In this document: in pieces, positions 53,176-62,789 of the stretch
Layout: each line of letters starts with the position of its first letter
Position numbering within the stretch: the first letter of the stretch is position 1
Assembly (NCBI RefSeq): GCF_900155545.1
Contig: NZ_LT732526.1
Location: forward strand, 3,566,837-3,630,836
Origin: Clostridium sp. Marseille-P2415
Lineage (GTDB): Bacteria > Bacillota > Clostridia > Lachnospirales > Lachnospiraceae
Direction: 5' to 3'
DNA length: 64,000 bases
The notes under the pieces: model-generated
The model's database searches: none
Told to the model about the DNA's origin: nothing
The model's input: only the letters and a program-made list of their open reading frames with translations
Made by a program: the position numbers and the translations under genes

Positions 53176-53946
53176 TTAAATTTCTTCTCCTCTGCTTATA
53201 ACTTCTGCCGCCAGCAGCCGGTAGCTCTCCGCTCCCGCTGATCTGGAATCATATAAGTTGATAGGCATTCCATGGCTGGGAGCCTCTGCCAGTCTGACAT
53301 TTCTGGGTATAATGGTCTTATAGATATTCTGGTTTAAATTGTTTTTAACGCTCTCCACAACTTCCAACGAAAGATTTGTCCTGGCATCATACATGGTAAA
53401 GACAACGCCTTCCATCTCCAGATAAGGATTCAGCTTCTTTTTTACAAGATTTACCGTTTTCAGCACCTGACTTAAGCCTTCTAATGCATAATATTCACAT
53501 TGAATTGGCACTAACACGGTATTTGCTGCTGTTAAGGCATTAATTGTCAATAGATTCAATGACGGAGGACAATCTATGATAATGAAATCATAGTGTTTCT
53601 TGATTTTTTCAAGATATGTTTTGAGGAGTGTTTCCTTATTCTCAATCTCCAATAATTCGATCTCAGCTCCCGCCAGATCCACATTAGAAGGAAGCAAATC
53701 CAGATTTTCCTGAACATTGAAAATCAAACATTCTTCAATTTCACACTCTCCCACCAGCAGATCGTATACCGTTCGTTCCATGGTGCTTTTTTCGATCCCC
53801 AGTCCGCTGGTTTCATTTCCCTGTGGATCAAAATCCACAGCTAATACCCGTTGCCCTGATTCCGCAAGGCATGCAGATAGATTAATTGCAGTAGTCGTCT
53901 TACCGACTCCGCCTTTCTGGTTTGCTATTGCAATGATTCTTCCCAT
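53176..53946 (-). CDS. parA: chromosome-partitioning ATPase ParA (Soj)
   Basis: A 256-residue Walker-type ATPase with the deviant Walker A KGGVGKTTTAINLS (residues 10-23), Walker A' LAVDFDPQGNET, Walker B FIIIDCPPSLNLLTINALTA and the DNA-binding Arg-containing C-terminal region. It is of the short, chromosomal Soj type without an N-terminal regulator domain. GGAG lies 9 bases before the ATG. It is first in the parA-parB-DUF4446 operon. A TATACT -10 lies at 53994-53999 on the minus strand, though its -35 is weak. Confidence 0.97.
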   Translation of the reverse strand: MGRIIAIANQKGGVGKTTTAINLSACLAESGQRVLAVDFDPQGNETSGLGIEKSTMERTVYDLLVGECEIEECLIFNVQENLDLLPSNVDLAGAEIELLEIENKETLLKTYLEKIKKHYDFIIIDCPPSLNLLTINALTAANTVLVPIQCEYYALEGLSQVLKTVNLVKKKLNPYLEMEGVVFTMYDARTNLSLEVVESVKNNLNQNIYKTIIPRNVRLAEAPSHGMPINLYDSRSAGAESYRLLAAEVISRGEEI

Positions 53947-54059
53947 TTTTTATTTTCTCCTGTTACAACATCGGAAATTGCAGTTCAAACTAGAGTATAG
54001 CATATTTTATTTTTTTTTCCTATGGTTTCATGTAAAAAAAATACATAAATTATAAAAAA

Positions 54060-54075
54060 TGTTTCACGTGAAACA
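54060..54075. promoter_or_regulatory. parS site 1
   Basis: A perfect 16-base TGTTTCACGTGAAACA, the bacterial ParB loading site, in the divergent region between parA and the hydrolase gene. Confidence 0.97.
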
Positions 54076-54113
54076 TTTTTCCAAGTTTTAAGAATAAATT
54101 AATATGTTTTCCG

Positions 54114-54142
54114 TTGTAAGTCCATATCGATTATATTATAAT
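54114..54142 (+). promoter_or_regulatory. promoter of the hydrolase-like gene: TTGTAA-17-TATAAT
   Basis: TTGTAA (54114-54119) and TATAAT (54137-54142) are 17 bases apart. The predicted start is about 28 bases before the ATG and 39 bases beyond parS site 1, so ParB spreading could affect it. Confidence 0.65.
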
Positions 54143-54175
54143 AAGAAGAGATTAACTCACTTCAGGAGGTAAAAT

Positions 54176-55126
54176 ATGAAAACAAAAAACAAATTGCTGA
54201 CCCTGCTCATCTTATCAGCCAGTGCAGCTACTGCAACTGCTGTCATAAATAAATGCATCAAGATTTCTGCTGTTTCAAAAAACTTGCTGACTGACGCAAA
54301 ATCCTTATGTTATAAATGGCGTTTTGGCAACATTCATTATACCAAGGCCGGTACCGGAAAGCCTTTGCTGTTAATCCATGATTTGACCGCATATTCCAAT
54401 GGTTATGAATGGAACCAGATGATCAACTCTTTAAAAGATCACTATACGGTATACACCATTGATCTCCTTGGATGCGGACGCTCTGAAAAACCAGATTTGA
54501 CTTATACCAATTATCTTTATGTTCAGATGATCTCGGATTTCATTAAATCAGAAATTGGTCACAGAACCAATGTCATTGCATCCGGTTCTTCCTCAGCACT
54601 CGCTGCTATGGCATGCAATAACGCACCGGAGCTTTTCGACAAGATCATGCTTATCAATCCGGACAGCCTGTTGGCATGCAGTCAAATTCCCAACAAACAC
54701 GGGAAGCTGTACAAGTTTATTTTAGATCTTCCGATTTTAGGAACACTCCTCTATCATATAGCTACCAGCAAACAGGCAATTATGGAAGAACTTACCACCA
54801 ATTATTATTACAATCCTTATTCCGTAAAATCTTCACTCATTGACATCTATTATGAATCGGCTCATTTGGGAGAGTCACCAAAATCATTATATGCCAGTGT
54901 AAAATGCAATTATACCAAATGCAATATTATAAATGCACTAAAGAAAATCAATAACAGCATATATATTATTGGCGGAAGTGAAATGGAAAATATCGAAGAA
55001 TTGATTCGTGAATATCAGATATATAATCCAGCCATTGAAAGTTCTTTGATAAGCAGCTCAAAATATCTTCCACAAATGGAAAATCCTTCAGAGCTATTTA
55101 ATATCATCCAAATGTTCTTTGTTTAA
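54176..55126 (+). CDS. alpha/beta-hydrolase-fold protein, probably catalytically impaired
   Basis: A 316-residue protein with an N-terminal hydrophobic segment (LLTLLILSASAATATAVI, 6-23), so it is membrane-anchored or exported. The fold is an alpha/beta hydrolase: GKPLLLIHDLTAYSNGYEWN, then YTIDLLGCGRSEKPD. The nucleophile elbow reads ASGSSSALA, with Ala where the last Gly of GxSxG belongs. The position of the catalytic His (GHLPHxExP in relatives) reads KYLPQMENP, Tyr instead of His. It may be a pseudo-enzyme or use another residue. It lies between parS sites 1 and 2, divergent from parA. CAGGAGG precedes the ATG. Confidence 0.8.
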   Translation: MKTKNKLLTLLILSASAATATAVINKCIKISAVSKNLLTDAKSLCYKWRFGNIHYTKAGTGKPLLLIHDLTAYSNGYEWNQMINSLKDHYTVYTIDLLGCGRSEKPDLTYTNYLYVQMISDFIKSEIGHRTNVIASGSSSALAAMACNNAPELFDKIMLINPDSLLACSQIPNKHGKLYKFILDLPILGTLLYHIATSKQAIMEELTTNYYYNPYSVKSSLIDIYYESAHLGESPKSLYASVKCNYTKCNIINALKKINNSIYIIGGSEMENIEELIREYQIYNPAIESSLISSSKYLPQMENPSELFNIIQMFFV

Positions 55127-55147
55127 TCTATAAATTTGTAAAAATAA

Positions 55148-55163
55148 TGTTTCACGTGAAACA
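55148..55163. promoter_or_regulatory. parS site 2
   Basis: A perfect TGTTTCACGTGAAACA, 21 bases after the hydrolase-like gene. Confidence 0.97.
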
Positions 55164-55197
55164 TCCCCAATATTATGGCTAAGCTTTTGCTCATGGA

Positions 55198-55213
55198 TGT
55201 TTCACGTGAAACA
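55198..55213. promoter_or_regulatory. parS site 3
   Basis: A perfect TGTTTCACGTGAAACA, 34 bases beyond site 2 and 2 bases from the rsmG stop codon. Confidence 0.97.
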
Positions 55214-55215
55214 TT

Positions 55216-55947
55216 TTATTTTAAAGGGTCTTTGGCTGGTAATCCGGCTTTCCTGGGATACTTTTTTGAAATAGTATTATTCTTTATGATTTTCACAAGT
55301 GACCGCTCTGCTTCCGTACCCGGCAGCAAGAATGTTTCTACTTCTTCCATCTTTCCGCCCAATAAAAAGACAGCGTGTTTTGCTGCTTCCAGCTCCTCTT
55401 CAATTTTCCCGGATTTATAAGGAATAAAATGACCTCCTACCTTTACAAAAGGCATGCAATATTCGGACAAGGTACTTAAATTAGCGACTGCTCTGGAAAC
55501 ACAAAAATCATATTGTTCCCTGTAAAGGGGATCCCTGCCCAAATCTTCCGCCCTGCCATGGATGGTTTCTACATTCCCAATCCCCAAACATTTTATTACT
55601 TCATTTAAAAAATTGATTCTTTTATTCAATGAGTCCATTAAAGTTATCTTTAAATTGGGAAAAGCTATTTTTAGAGGGATTCCGGGAAAACCCGCACCTG
55701 TTCCTACATCAATGATCCGATGATCATTTGTTCCAATATCTTCCACTGCCTTGATCAAGGATAAGCTGTCTACAAAATGTTTTGTAACCACTTCATCCAT
55801 TTCAGTAATGGCAGTCAGATTCATAAATTTATTCCATTCTATTAATAATTCAAAATAGTTATAAAATTGATTTAATTGATTTTCTTCTAATTTTATAGAC
55901 AATAAATTTAATTCTTTTTGGAATTTTTCTTTAAAAGCTTCTGTCAT
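55216..55947 (-). CDS. rsmG: 16S rRNA m7G527 methyltransferase
   Basis: A 243-residue SAM methyltransferase modifying G527 of 16S rRNA (loss gives low-level streptomycin resistance in other bacteria). The SAM motif is RIIDVGTGAGFPGIPLKIAF near residue 75; then ITLMDSLNKRINFLNEVI, HGRAEDLG and VSRAVANLSTLSEYCMPFV follow, as in the family. GAGG lies 9 bases before the ATG. It begins 10 bases after mnmG and belongs to the mnmE-mnmG-rsmG group. A parS site abuts its 3' end. Confidence 0.96.
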   Translation of the reverse strand: MTEAFKEKFQKELNLLSIKLEENQLNQFYNYFELLIEWNKFMNLTAITEMDEVVTKHFVDSLSLIKAVEDIGTNDHRIIDVGTGAGFPGIPLKIAFPNLKITLMDSLNKRINFLNEVIKCLGIGNVETIHGRAEDLGRDPLYREQYDFCVSRAVANLSTLSEYCMPFVKVGGHFIPYKSGKIEEELEAAKHAVFLLGGKMEEVETFLLPGTEAERSLVKIIKNNTISKKYPRKAGLPAKDPLK

Positions 55948-55957
55948 ATAAAATGCC

Positions 55958-57859
55958 TCACTCTTTCTTCTCCACGCTCTTCTGATACCGGAGCTGCTCC
56001 AGATAAACCAGTAAAACGGAGATATCTGCCGGCGACACGCCCGATATCCTGGATGCCTGCCCGATCGACATGGGCTTATATAGATTCAGCTTCTGGATGG
56101 CCTCTCTTCTAAGCCCTTTCACCGCAGAATAATTAAATTCCACATCCAGCTTTCTATTTTCCAGCTTTTTATACTGGGATACCTGCTGTTTCTGTCTGCG
56201 GATATAGCCTTCGTACTTGATATTGATATCGACCTGTTCCATCACATCCGCTGAAAGCTCATGTCTGTTTTTGTCGATTTTAGTTAACATAACATAATCT
56301 AACTCCGGCCTGCGTACCAGCTCTGCCAGCGTTGTACCAGTTTTCAAAGGTGTGCTCCCATTCTCCTCCAGAAATTCCTGAATCTCTCTGGATGCTCCCA
56401 CATTGGTAGTTTCCAGGCGCTTTATTTCGTCCTCAATGGCCCTTTCCTTTGCAAGCAGCTTCTCATACTGCCCGTCAGTGATCAGACCGATCTCATGTCC
56501 GATTTTCATCAGACGAAGATCCGCATTATCCTGGCGCAGCAAAAGCCTGTATTCAGCCCTTGAAGTCATCATACGGTATGGCTCATGATTTTCCTTTGTA
56601 ACAAGATCATCAATTAAAACGCCGATATAAGCCTGGGAACGGTCCAATACCACCGGCTCTCTCCCTAAAACCTTCATAGCCGCATTGACTCCCGCCATAA
56701 AGCCCTGGACAGCCGCTTCCTCATATCCGGAACTTCCATTAAACTGTCCGCCGCTGAATAAACCGCCAATAGCCTTAAATTCCAGCGTCGCCTTCAGCTG
56801 TCTGGAATTAATACAATCGTATTCAATGGCATAAGCATTCCTCACGATTTTTACATGCTCCAGTCCCGGTACCGTCCGGTACATGGCATACTGCACATCC
56901 TCAGGCAGAGAGCTTGACATGCCGCCTAAATACATTTCATTGGTATAAAGGCCTTCCGGTTCCACGAAAACCTGATGACGCTCCTTATCCGGGAACTTTA
57001 CCACCTTGTCCTCAATGGATGGGCAGTATCTCGGCCCGGTTCCTTCAATAGCCCCGGAATATAAGGGGGACCGGTCCAGATTATTCCGGATGATCTGATG
57101 GGTCTCTTCATTGGTATAAGTAAGCCAGCAGGATACCTGCTCCTTTTGCACGGTCTCCGGATCCGTGGAAAAAGAGAAAGGAACCACTCTCTCATCCCCC
57201 AGCTGCTCTTCCATCCTGGAAAAATTAATGCTCCTCTTATCCACCCTGGCCGGAGTCCCGGTCTTAAAGCGCAGCATTTCGATTCCATGAGCCTTTAAGG
57301 AATCCGTCAGATGATTGGCCGCCTGAAGTCCATTGGGACCGGTATAATTGCTGACATCACCGTAAATGCACCTGGCTCTTAAATAAGTTCCCGTAGCCAA
57401 TACCGCTGCCTTACAATGATAAACTGCCCCGGAAAACGTTTTGACGCCCGTAAGGATTCCATCCTCTACAATGATTTCAGATACTTCTGCCTGTCTGACG
57501 GTCAGATGCTCCGTATTTTCTAATGTCCTTCTCATGGACTTAGAATAATCCTGTTTATCAGCCTGGGCACGCAGGGAGTGGACGGCCGGACCCTTTGACT
57601 GGTTTAACATTTTGGACTGAATAAACGTTCTGTCAATATTTTTTCCCATTTCACCGCCTAAGGCATCCAGCTCTCTTACCAGGTGTCCCTTGGAGCTTCC
57701 GCCGATATTGGGATTACATGGCATCAGCGCAATGCTGTCTACGCTGACTGTAAATATAATTGTCTCAAGGCCCAGCCTTGCACAGGCCAATGCCGCCTCA
57801 CAGCCGGCATGGCCTGCGCCGACTACGGCAACATCATAAGACTCCTCTAAATACTGCAT
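55958..57859 (-). CDS. mnmG: tRNA uridine-34 carboxymethylaminomethyl-modifying FAD enzyme
   Basis: A 633-residue FAD protein that, with MnmE, makes the cmnm5U34 or nm5U34 wobble modification. The N-terminal dinucleotide fold is [20 protein letters not shown], the family motif [20 protein letters not shown]-like segment follows near 50, the FAD loop [20 protein letters not shown] lies near 375, and the C-terminal MnmE/tRNA-binding helices contain YEGYIRRQ and SISGVSPAD-like ends. The length is typical. GAGGAGAG precedes the ATG. Confidence 0.97.
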   Translation of the reverse strand: MQYLEESYDVAVVGAGHAGCEAALACARLGLETIIFTVSVDSIALMPCNPNIGGSSKGHLVRELDALGGEMGKNIDRTFIQSKMLNQSKGPAVHSLRAQADKQDYSKSMRRTLENTEHLTVRQAEVSEIIVEDGILTGVKTFSGAVYHCKAAVLATGTYLRARCIYGDVSNYTGPNGLQAANHLTDSLKAHGIEMLRFKTGTPARVDKRSINFSRMEEQLGDERVVPFSFSTDPETVQKEQVSCWLTYTNEETHQIIRNNLDRSPLYSGAIEGTGPRYCPSIEDKVVKFPDKERHQVFVEPEGLYTNEMYLGGMSSSLPEDVQYAMYRTVPGLEHVKIVRNAYAIEYDCINSRQLKATLEFKAIGGLFSGGQFNGSSGYEEAAVQGFMAGVNAAMKVLGREPVVLDRSQAYIGVLIDDLVTKENHEPYRMMTSRAEYRLLLRQDNADLRLMKIGHEIGLITDGQYEKLLAKERAIEDEIKRLETTNVGASREIQEFLEENGSTPLKTGTTLAELVRRPELDYVMLTKIDKNRHELSADVMEQVDINIKYEGYIRRQKQQVSQYKKLENRKLDVEFNYSAVKGLRREAIQKLNLYKPMSIGQASRISGVSPADISVLLVYLEQLRYQKSVEKKE

Positions 57860-57939
57860 TTTATACTCCTCTCCTCTTTGCCGCCCGTTTTTCCGGGCAT
57901 AAAGGTATGCCTGTAAGGCATTTTTCCAAATAAAACGCC

Positions 57940-59325
57940 TTACTTACCCATACAGAACTTACTGAAAATTTCGCTCACCAGATCATCTTCCACCGACTCT
58001 CCCAGGATGGTTCCTAACTGCTCATAAGCATCCATTAAGTCAATGGAATAAAAATCCTCCGGCACTCCGTCTTCCATGCTCTGTTCCACCATGGAAAGGC
58101 TCTTAAGAGCCCCTGAAAGTGCATTCTTATGTCTTACATTGGTGATATAGACCTGATCATTAAAATCGATCTCACCCTGATAAAACATGGATTTAACCTC
58201 ATCTTCCAAATTCTCAATCCCGGTTCGTTCCCTGGCGGAAATGGAAATCACCTTATGCCCGGTCCTCTCCTTTAACATATCCGCCGTGACCACTGTAGCC
58301 AGATCCGTTTTATTTAAAAGAACGACCGCTTTCCGGTCCTCAATAAACTTAAGAATTTCCTCATCATTTTCATCAAGAGGACAGGATCCATCCACCACGT
58401 AGATGATTAAATCTGCCCCCTGTGCCGCACTCCGTGCCTTTTCCACGCCGATCTTTTCAACCACATCCGAAGTCTTGCGGATGCCCGCCGTATCAACGAT
58501 ATTAAGGCTTAGATCCTCCAGCCGGATCTGCTCCTTTAAGGTATCCCTTGTGGTACCGGCAATATCCGTCACAATGGCACGGTCCTCTCCCACCAGAACA
58601 TTTAAGAGAGAAGATTTTCCTGCATTTGGCTTTCCTAAGATAACCGTCTCAATGCCCTCGGAAAGAACCCGCCCATGATCCGCGGATTTTATCAGACCGT
58701 TCAGTTCCTCCTTTAAGGGAATGACCACTTTTAAAAGATTTTCCTGATACCCATCCAGAGAAATATGCTCCGGATCATCAAGCGCCGATTCAAGAAAAGC
58801 AATCTGATAAATGATCTTCTCCCGCATTTCCCTTATCTTCTTTGAAACAGCGCCCTCCAGCTGGCTGACAGAAGATTTTAAGGCATAATCATTTTTGGCG
58901 TTTATCACATCAATTACTGCTTCCGCCTGGGAAAGATCCACTCTGCCGTTTAAAAATGCCCTCTTTGTAAACTCTCCCGGTTCCGCAGGCCTTGCCCCAT
59001 ATTTTAAGACTGTCTCCAAAATCTTCTTTGTGACAAGAACCCCACCATGGCAGTCGATCTCAACCGTATCCTCCGCCGTATAGCTTCTCGGGCCTCTCAT
59101 GATCAGGACCAGGACCTCATCCACCACCTCATCCCCATCACAAATATACCCGTAATGGATGGTATGGGATGGCTCTTCGGAAAGCCTTTTATCCCTCTTA
59201 CCCTTTCCCTTAAATATTTTATCTATAATCTGAAATGACTCTTCGCCGCTGATCCGCACGATTCCGATACCGGAACTGGACATGGCTGTGGCGATAGCCG
59301 CTATTGTATTCATCTTCATTTTCAA
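57940..59325 (-). CDS. mnmE: tRNA modification GTPase MnmE
   Basis: A 461-residue dimeric GTPase, partner of MnmG. The N-terminal folate-binding domain opens [20 protein letters not shown]. The G domain in the middle has [12 protein letters not shown] (G1), DIAGTTRDT (G2), DTAGIR (G3) and NKTD (G4). The C-terminus ends in the invariant CMGK, whose Cys is the family's functional residue. AAGGTGA lies 6 bases before the first of three closely spaced ATGs. mnmG follows 80 bases downstream, past small hairpins. Confidence 0.97.
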   Translation of the reverse strand: MKMKMNTIAAIATAMSSSGIGIVRISGEESFQIIDKIFKGKGKRDKRLSEEPSHTIHYGYICDGDEVVDEVLVLIMRGPRSYTAEDTVEIDCHGGVLVTKKILETVLKYGARPAEPGEFTKRAFLNGRVDLSQAEAVIDVINAKNDYALKSSVSQLEGAVSKKIREMREKIIYQIAFLESALDDPEHISLDGYQENLLKVVIPLKEELNGLIKSADHGRVLSEGIETVILGKPNAGKSSLLNVLVGEDRAIVTDIAGTTRDTLKEQIRLEDLSLNIVDTAGIRKTSDVVEKIGVEKARSAAQGADLIIYVVDGSCPLDENDEEILKFIEDRKAVVLLNKTDLATVVTADMLKERTGHKVISISARERTGIENLEDEVKSMFYQGEIDFNDQVYITNVRHKNALSGALKSLSMVEQSMEDGVPEDFYSIDLMDAYEQLGTILGESVEDDLVSEIFSKFCMGK

Positions 59326-59345
59326 TCACCTTAATACGCGTAAGA

Positions 59346-59382
59346 AAGGGGTGAGGGTGCCTTCCGACAGCCCCAACCCCTC
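59346..59382 (-). terminator. weak terminator-like hairpin between jag and mnmE
   Basis: AGGGGT (59347-59352) pairs with ACCCCT (59376-59381) and inner GGG with CCC. On the minus strand it is followed only by TTTCTTA, so it may attenuate rather than end transcription. Confidence 0.4.
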
Positions 59383-59394
59383 ATTGTTGTTTCA

Positions 59395-60060
59395 CTATTT
59401 ATCTTTTTCCTGAATCCTGTCCTTTTTCGGATAATCCTTTTTTAAGGAAATAACAACATGCCGGAACGGCTCTTCTCCTTCACTTCTGGTAACAACAAAT
59501 TTGTCATTCTGAAGCGCGGAATGGATGATCCGCCTCTCATAAGGATTCATGGGTTCCAGAGAAACGGAACGCCTTGTTCGTTTCACTTTGTAAGCAATGT
59601 TCTTTGAAAGGGTCTCCAGAGTTTCCTTTCTCCGCTCCCTGTAATTCTCCGTATCAAGCTTGACACGGATATAATCTTCGCTTTCCCTGTTCACCACAAG
59701 GCTGACCAGATACTGCAGGGAATCCAGGGTCTGTCCCCTCTTCCCGATTAATATGCCCATATCATCACCGGACATATTGATGGAAAGCTCCCTCTCATCT
59801 TCCTGAAAGGAAGCCTCCACATGAACTCCTAAATCCATAGCACCGAACACATCGGAAAGAAAAGTCATAGCCTTATCTTCCAGGGTTTCTTTCTTCTTTG
59901 CACGGATGACAGCCGGTTTTGAACCGATAATTCCCAGAATACCATTACTGCCCTTATCAACAATTTCATACTCCAGCCTGTCACTGGTCGTCTCCAATTC
60001 GATCAATGCCTTTGTAATCGCTTCATCAACGTTTTTTGCTGAAACTGTAATCATATCCAT
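59395..60060 (-). CDS. jag: RNA-binding protein Jag (KhpB/EloR)
   Basis: A 221-residue protein: an N-terminal Jag domain (MDMITVSAKNVDEAITKALI, 1-50), a KH domain with the GxxG-type loop MGILIGKRGQTLDSLQYLVS (about 105-125), and a C-terminal R3H domain (LEPMNPYERRIIHSALQNDK). In related Firmicutes it binds RNA with KhpA and affects cell elongation and division. It lies 13 bases after yidC in the rpmH operon order, its conserved place. Confidence 0.95.
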   Translation of the reverse strand: MDMITVSAKNVDEAITKALIELETTSDRLEYEIVDKGSNGILGIIGSKPAVIRAKKKETLEDKAMTFLSDVFGAMDLGVHVEASFQEDERELSINMSGDDMGILIGKRGQTLDSLQYLVSLVVNRESEDYIRVKLDTENYRERRKETLETLSKNIAYKVKRTRRSVSLEPMNPYERRIIHSALQNDKFVVTRSEGEEPFRHVVISLKKDYPKKDRIQEKDK

Positions 60061-60073
60061 AGGTCATCCCCTC

Positions 60074-61354
60074 CTATTTATTGTGCTTTTCATTGTATTT
60101 CTCAACCATACGCGCCTTTGCCGCAATGCTGTTTGGATTTGAAGAGCCGCTGCTGTAAAAATCATTGGAAGCCTTGACCTGTTCCTTTGTTTTTTCCAGC
60201 TTCTCATTCTTCTCAGCCTCTGCCCTTTCATTGGAAGCCTGAAGGTTCTTCAAATTTGCTGTGGCATTCTGGGCAACACGCTGTGGCGGAAGTCCTTTCT
60301 TTGCACGCTTTTTATTGGCCTTTTCCACGTTCTTTTTAATCATATCATCCATATCGATCTTATTCAAATAGCGGTTTACCGCAACCTGCTGGATGATCTG
60401 GAACACGCTGGAAGCAATCCAGTAAATACCGATACCGGAAGCAAAGGTGAAACAGAAAAATACGGACATAAGCGGCATTACCGTATTCATGCTCTTCATG
60501 GACTGGGACATGACATTGCTCTCATCATTTCCGCTCTGCGGCTGATTCACTGTCATCAGTCTTGCACTGAACCACTGACTGACACCGGCAAGGATCGGAA
60601 TGAGGATCGCAATGCTGAGATGAAATCCTCCGCCGCTTGGAAACATGACGCTTGCAGGTGTGGAAGCCAGATTGATCCCCAAAAAGGAATTCATATGCGC
60701 AATCTGGGCTGCATTGGAAGCGATCGTCTCCTGGACCTTCGGAAACAATCCCTGAAGAGAATTCCACTGATCCGGATTTAACTGATACAAAAAGTCAACC
60801 ATTCCATTGCTGGAGCCTAAATCTCCCACTCTTGAAATATTGATCTTATTATCCGCAGCAAACTGAGTCAGCATCCCCACATGATCGACACCAAGGGAAC
60901 TGATCGCAGTCACCACATTTTCAAATACCGCCTTAACACTCTGTACATAAGCAGGAATATGATAAATAACCTGATAAAGGGCAAACAGGATGGGCATCTG
61001 GATAATGAGCTGCACACAGCCGCCCGTCATGGAAGTTCCGTATTTCTCATAAACGGCCTGTATCTCCACGTTCTGTTTCCTCATGGATTCCTGGTCTGTT
61101 TTTCCTTTATACTTTGCCTGAACGGCTGCAATTTCCGGCTGCATGACGCTCATCAGCTTTGAAGATTTCTGCTGCTTTAACGTCAGAGGGAACATAAGAA
61201 GCTTTGTTACAAGAGTAAATAAAATAATACATAAACCAATATTCTGGATTCCGAATGTACTGGTCAGCTGAAACAGCCAATCCATGATAACACCCAGAAC
61301 GGTTGCAAACGGCCCCAGAACGCCTCCTACCTTAGTGAGTACTAAGAATTCCAA
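60074..61354 (-). CDS. yidC: membrane protein insertase YidC/Oxa1
   Basis: A 426-residue insertase with five expected membrane helices. The first is VLGVIMDWLFQLTSTFGIQN; then CIILFTLVTKLLMFPLTLKQ with the hydrophilic groove, LIIQMPILFALYQVIYHIPA, and a C-terminal pair near 295-345 (MPLMSVFFCFTFASGIGIYW). A basic cytosolic tail (350-426) is rich in Lys and Asn. There is no lipobox, unlike B. subtilis SpoIIIJ. The loop between helices 2 and 3 is long (about 130-240). It follows yidD by 19 bases. GAGGTAGTTC precedes the ATG. Confidence 0.95.
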   Translation of the reverse strand: MEFLVLTKVGGVLGPFATVLGVIMDWLFQLTSTFGIQNIGLCIILFTLVTKLLMFPLTLKQQKSSKLMSVMQPEIAAVQAKYKGKTDQESMRKQNVEIQAVYEKYGTSMTGGCVQLIIQMPILFALYQVIYHIPAYVQSVKAVFENVVTAISSLGVDHVGMLTQFAADNKINISRVGDLGSSNGMVDFLYQLNPDQWNSLQGLFPKVQETIASNAAQIAHMNSFLGINLASTPASVMFPSGGGFHLSIAILIPILAGVSQWFSARLMTVNQPQSGNDESNVMSQSMKSMNTVMPLMSVFFCFTFASGIGIYWIASSVFQIIQQVAVNRYLNKIDMDDMIKKNVEKANKKRAKKGLPPQRVAQNATANLKNLQASNERAEAEKNEKLEKTKEQVKASNDFYSSGSSNPNSIAAKARMVEKYNEKHNK

Positions 61355-61373
61355 TGAACTACCTCCTCATCTG

Positions 61374-61589
61374 TTACGGAACTGGATCATAACCGCCTTT
61401 TGCAAAGGGATTACACCGAAGTATCCTCTTGCAAGCCAAAAACGTACCTTTGAACACGCCATATTTTTGCAGTGCCTCAATGGCGTATTGAGAACACGTA
61501 GGCGTGTAAATGCAGTGAGTTCTTATTTTCAGAGGTGACAGAAATTTTTGATACCCCCTGATCAACAAAATAATGACTTTCTTTACCAT
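61374..61589 (-). CDS. yidD: membrane protein insertion efficiency factor YidD
   Basis: A 71-residue protein with the family block [20 protein letters not shown] then [20 protein letters not shown] and a second Cys near [13 protein letters not shown]. The amphipathic N-terminus binds the membrane. It is found between rnpA and yidC, as in most bacteria, 4 bases after rnpA. Confidence 0.95.
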   Translation of the reverse strand: MVKKVIILLIRGYQKFLSPLKIRTHCIYTPTCSQYAIEALQKYGVFKGTFLACKRILRCNPFAKGGYDPVP

Positions 61590-61593
61590 AAGA

Positions 61594-61941
61594 TCACTTC
61601 GATTCTTTTTTTATAATGTTATGAAGTCCGCACAAGTGCAGATATGCACTTTCGATTGTTTTGTAATTTTCTTCTTTTGCCGCCGCTCTAGCAACGACCA
61701 CGATGTCTAACCCTGTCTCCACCATGTTTTCATGAAGCCTGAAGCTTTCTCTGATTAATCTGGTTATGTGATGCCTCACAACGCTGTTTCCGACCTTCTT
61801 GCTGACGGATATGCCGATTCTGGTTTCCAGCCTGTCCGTTTTCTTCACATACATGACAAGAAGTCTGTTTGCAAGGGACTTTCCACTCTGATAAACCTCT
61901 TGAAAATCCCTGTTTTTTTTAATTGAATTAAAATGTTTCAT
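61594..61941 (-). CDS. rnpA: ribonuclease P protein component
   Basis: A 115-residue basic protein assisting the RNase P RNA in tRNA 5' maturation. The start is [20 protein letters not shown], then the RNR-like motif in [20 protein letters not shown] and [10 protein letters not shown]. The length is typical. It is co-transcribed with rpmH, whose stop is 72 bases upstream. Confidence 0.96.
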   Translation of the reverse strand: MKHFNSIKKNRDFQEVYQSGKSLANRLLVMYVKKTDRLETRIGISVSKKVGNSVVRHHITRLIRESFRLHENMVETGLDIVVVARAAAKEENYKTIESAYLHLCGLHNIIKKESK

Positions 61942-62013
61942 GAAAATCTTTCCTTATCCGTTTTTCTGGAATTTGAGAAAAGAAAAGGCCACAATTACTT
62001 GCGGCCTGGTCCA

Positions 62014-62148
62014 TTAAGCTGATAATTTTGCTCTTCCTTTTGCTCTTCTGGCAGCTAATACTTTTCTTCCGCCTGGAGTGCTCATTCTGGCTCTGAAACC
62101 ATGAACTTTGGATCTCTGTCTCTTCTTTGGCTGAAACGTCATCTTCAT
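62014..62148 (-). CDS. rpmH: 50S ribosomal protein L34
   Basis: A 44-residue highly basic protein: [20 protein letters not shown], then [20 protein letters not shown] and KLSA. This is the standard L34 sequence. ATG 62148 follows a strong GAGGAGGTG; a second in-frame ATG at 62142 gives the more usual MTFQPKK start and is possible. It is first in the rpmH-rnpA-yidD-yidC-jag operon. Confidence 0.97.
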   Translation of the reverse strand: MKMTFQPKKRQRSKVHGFRARMSTPGGRKVLAARRAKGRAKLSA

Positions 62149-62234
62149 AATCTACGGACACCTCCTCTTATTACAATAGCTTATCATAGGCAATATGATG
62201 AAACATATTGAGACTATTTTAGTTAAACATCGTT

Positions 62235-62504
62235 TCAATTATATAGAAGAAAAGGTGGTTCGTCAAGGGAAAAATGCAAATTTTCCACGACATACACATG
62301 AATCCTTTTCCTGGCCCAATATTGAAAATAATCTTTTTTAATATTTCTTCCAGATATCTCATTGGATTCATGATCTGCCCTTTTAGCTGAAGCTGCTGAA
62401 GATATTCTGGACATATCATTCCCATTGCACCCTGATTCATACCATGAGATGGAATCCCGTTCTTTAACCCGATATAACGGCGCAGGTATGTAACCTGTAT
62501 CCAT
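62235..62504 (-). CDS. uncertain small ORF after the PspC-like gene
   Basis: Eighty-nine polar codons starting 4 bases after the PspC-like stop, so reinitiation could translate it, but there is no ribosome site. The sequence (MDTGYIPAPLYRVKERDSIS ... FSLDEPPFLLYN) matches no family I know. Its end overlaps the rpmH promoter. The competing frame 62219-62545 is less protein-like. It may be a remnant. Confidence 0.3.
   Translation of the reverse strand: MDTGYIPAPLYRVKERDSISWYESGCNGNDMSRISSAASAKRADHESNEISGRNIKKDYFQYWARKRIHVYVVENLHFSLDEPPFLLYN
62238..62266 (-). promoter_or_regulatory. rpmH operon promoter: TTGACG-17-TATAAT
   Basis: On the minus strand TTGACG (62261-62266) and TATAAT (62238-62243) are separated by 17 bases, about 90 bases before rpmH. 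Confidence 0.8.
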
Positions 62505-62508
62505 CTCA

Positions 62509-62691
62509 TTAAGGAAGCATGGGATTTTCCGGTATAAAACAACATAATATAAAATAAGCTACAATTCCTATTCCAGAAAATAGAAAAATAAGCCGTATAA
62601 TTATAGGATCTATATCAAAGAATTCACCTAACCCACCACAAAGTCCTAGTAATACCCTACTATGCTTTGATCTATATAATTTTTTCTTCAT
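62509..62691 (-). CDS. PspC-domain small membrane protein
   Basis: A 60-residue protein: KKLYRSKHSRVLLGLCGGLG, then EFFDIDPIIIRLIFLFSGIG and a hydrophobic helix to CCFIPENP. This is a stand-alone PspC domain, usually linked to envelope-stress systems. ATG 62691 has GGAGG 9 bases upstream; the longer frame from 62748 runs into the terminator. It lies between rpmH and a small exported protein. Confidence 0.85.
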   Translation of the reverse strand: MKKKLYRSKHSRVLLGLCGGLGEFFDIDPIIIRLIFLFSGIGIVAYFILCCFIPENPMLP

Positions 62692-62723
62692 TATATATAA
62701 CCTCCATCCGATAATAATGTTAT

Positions 62724-62765
62724 AAAAGTGTGCCAAATTTAAATTCAAAATATTGGCACACTTTT
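62724..62765. terminator. terminator after the exported-protein gene
   Basis: AAAAGTGTGCCAA (62724-62736) pairs with TTGGCACACTTTT (62753-62765), a perfect 13-bp stem with a 16-base AT loop and T/A-rich flanks on both sides. Confidence 0.85.
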
Positions 62766-62789
62766 GTTATAGTGAATCAGCATATTTTG

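Noticed and set aside
62219-62545. 108-codon minus-strand frame after the PspC-like gene
   Set aside because: It overlaps the PspC-like coding end and the rpmH promoter and has no ribosome site. The alternative frame 62235-62504 is slightly better, but also doubtful.
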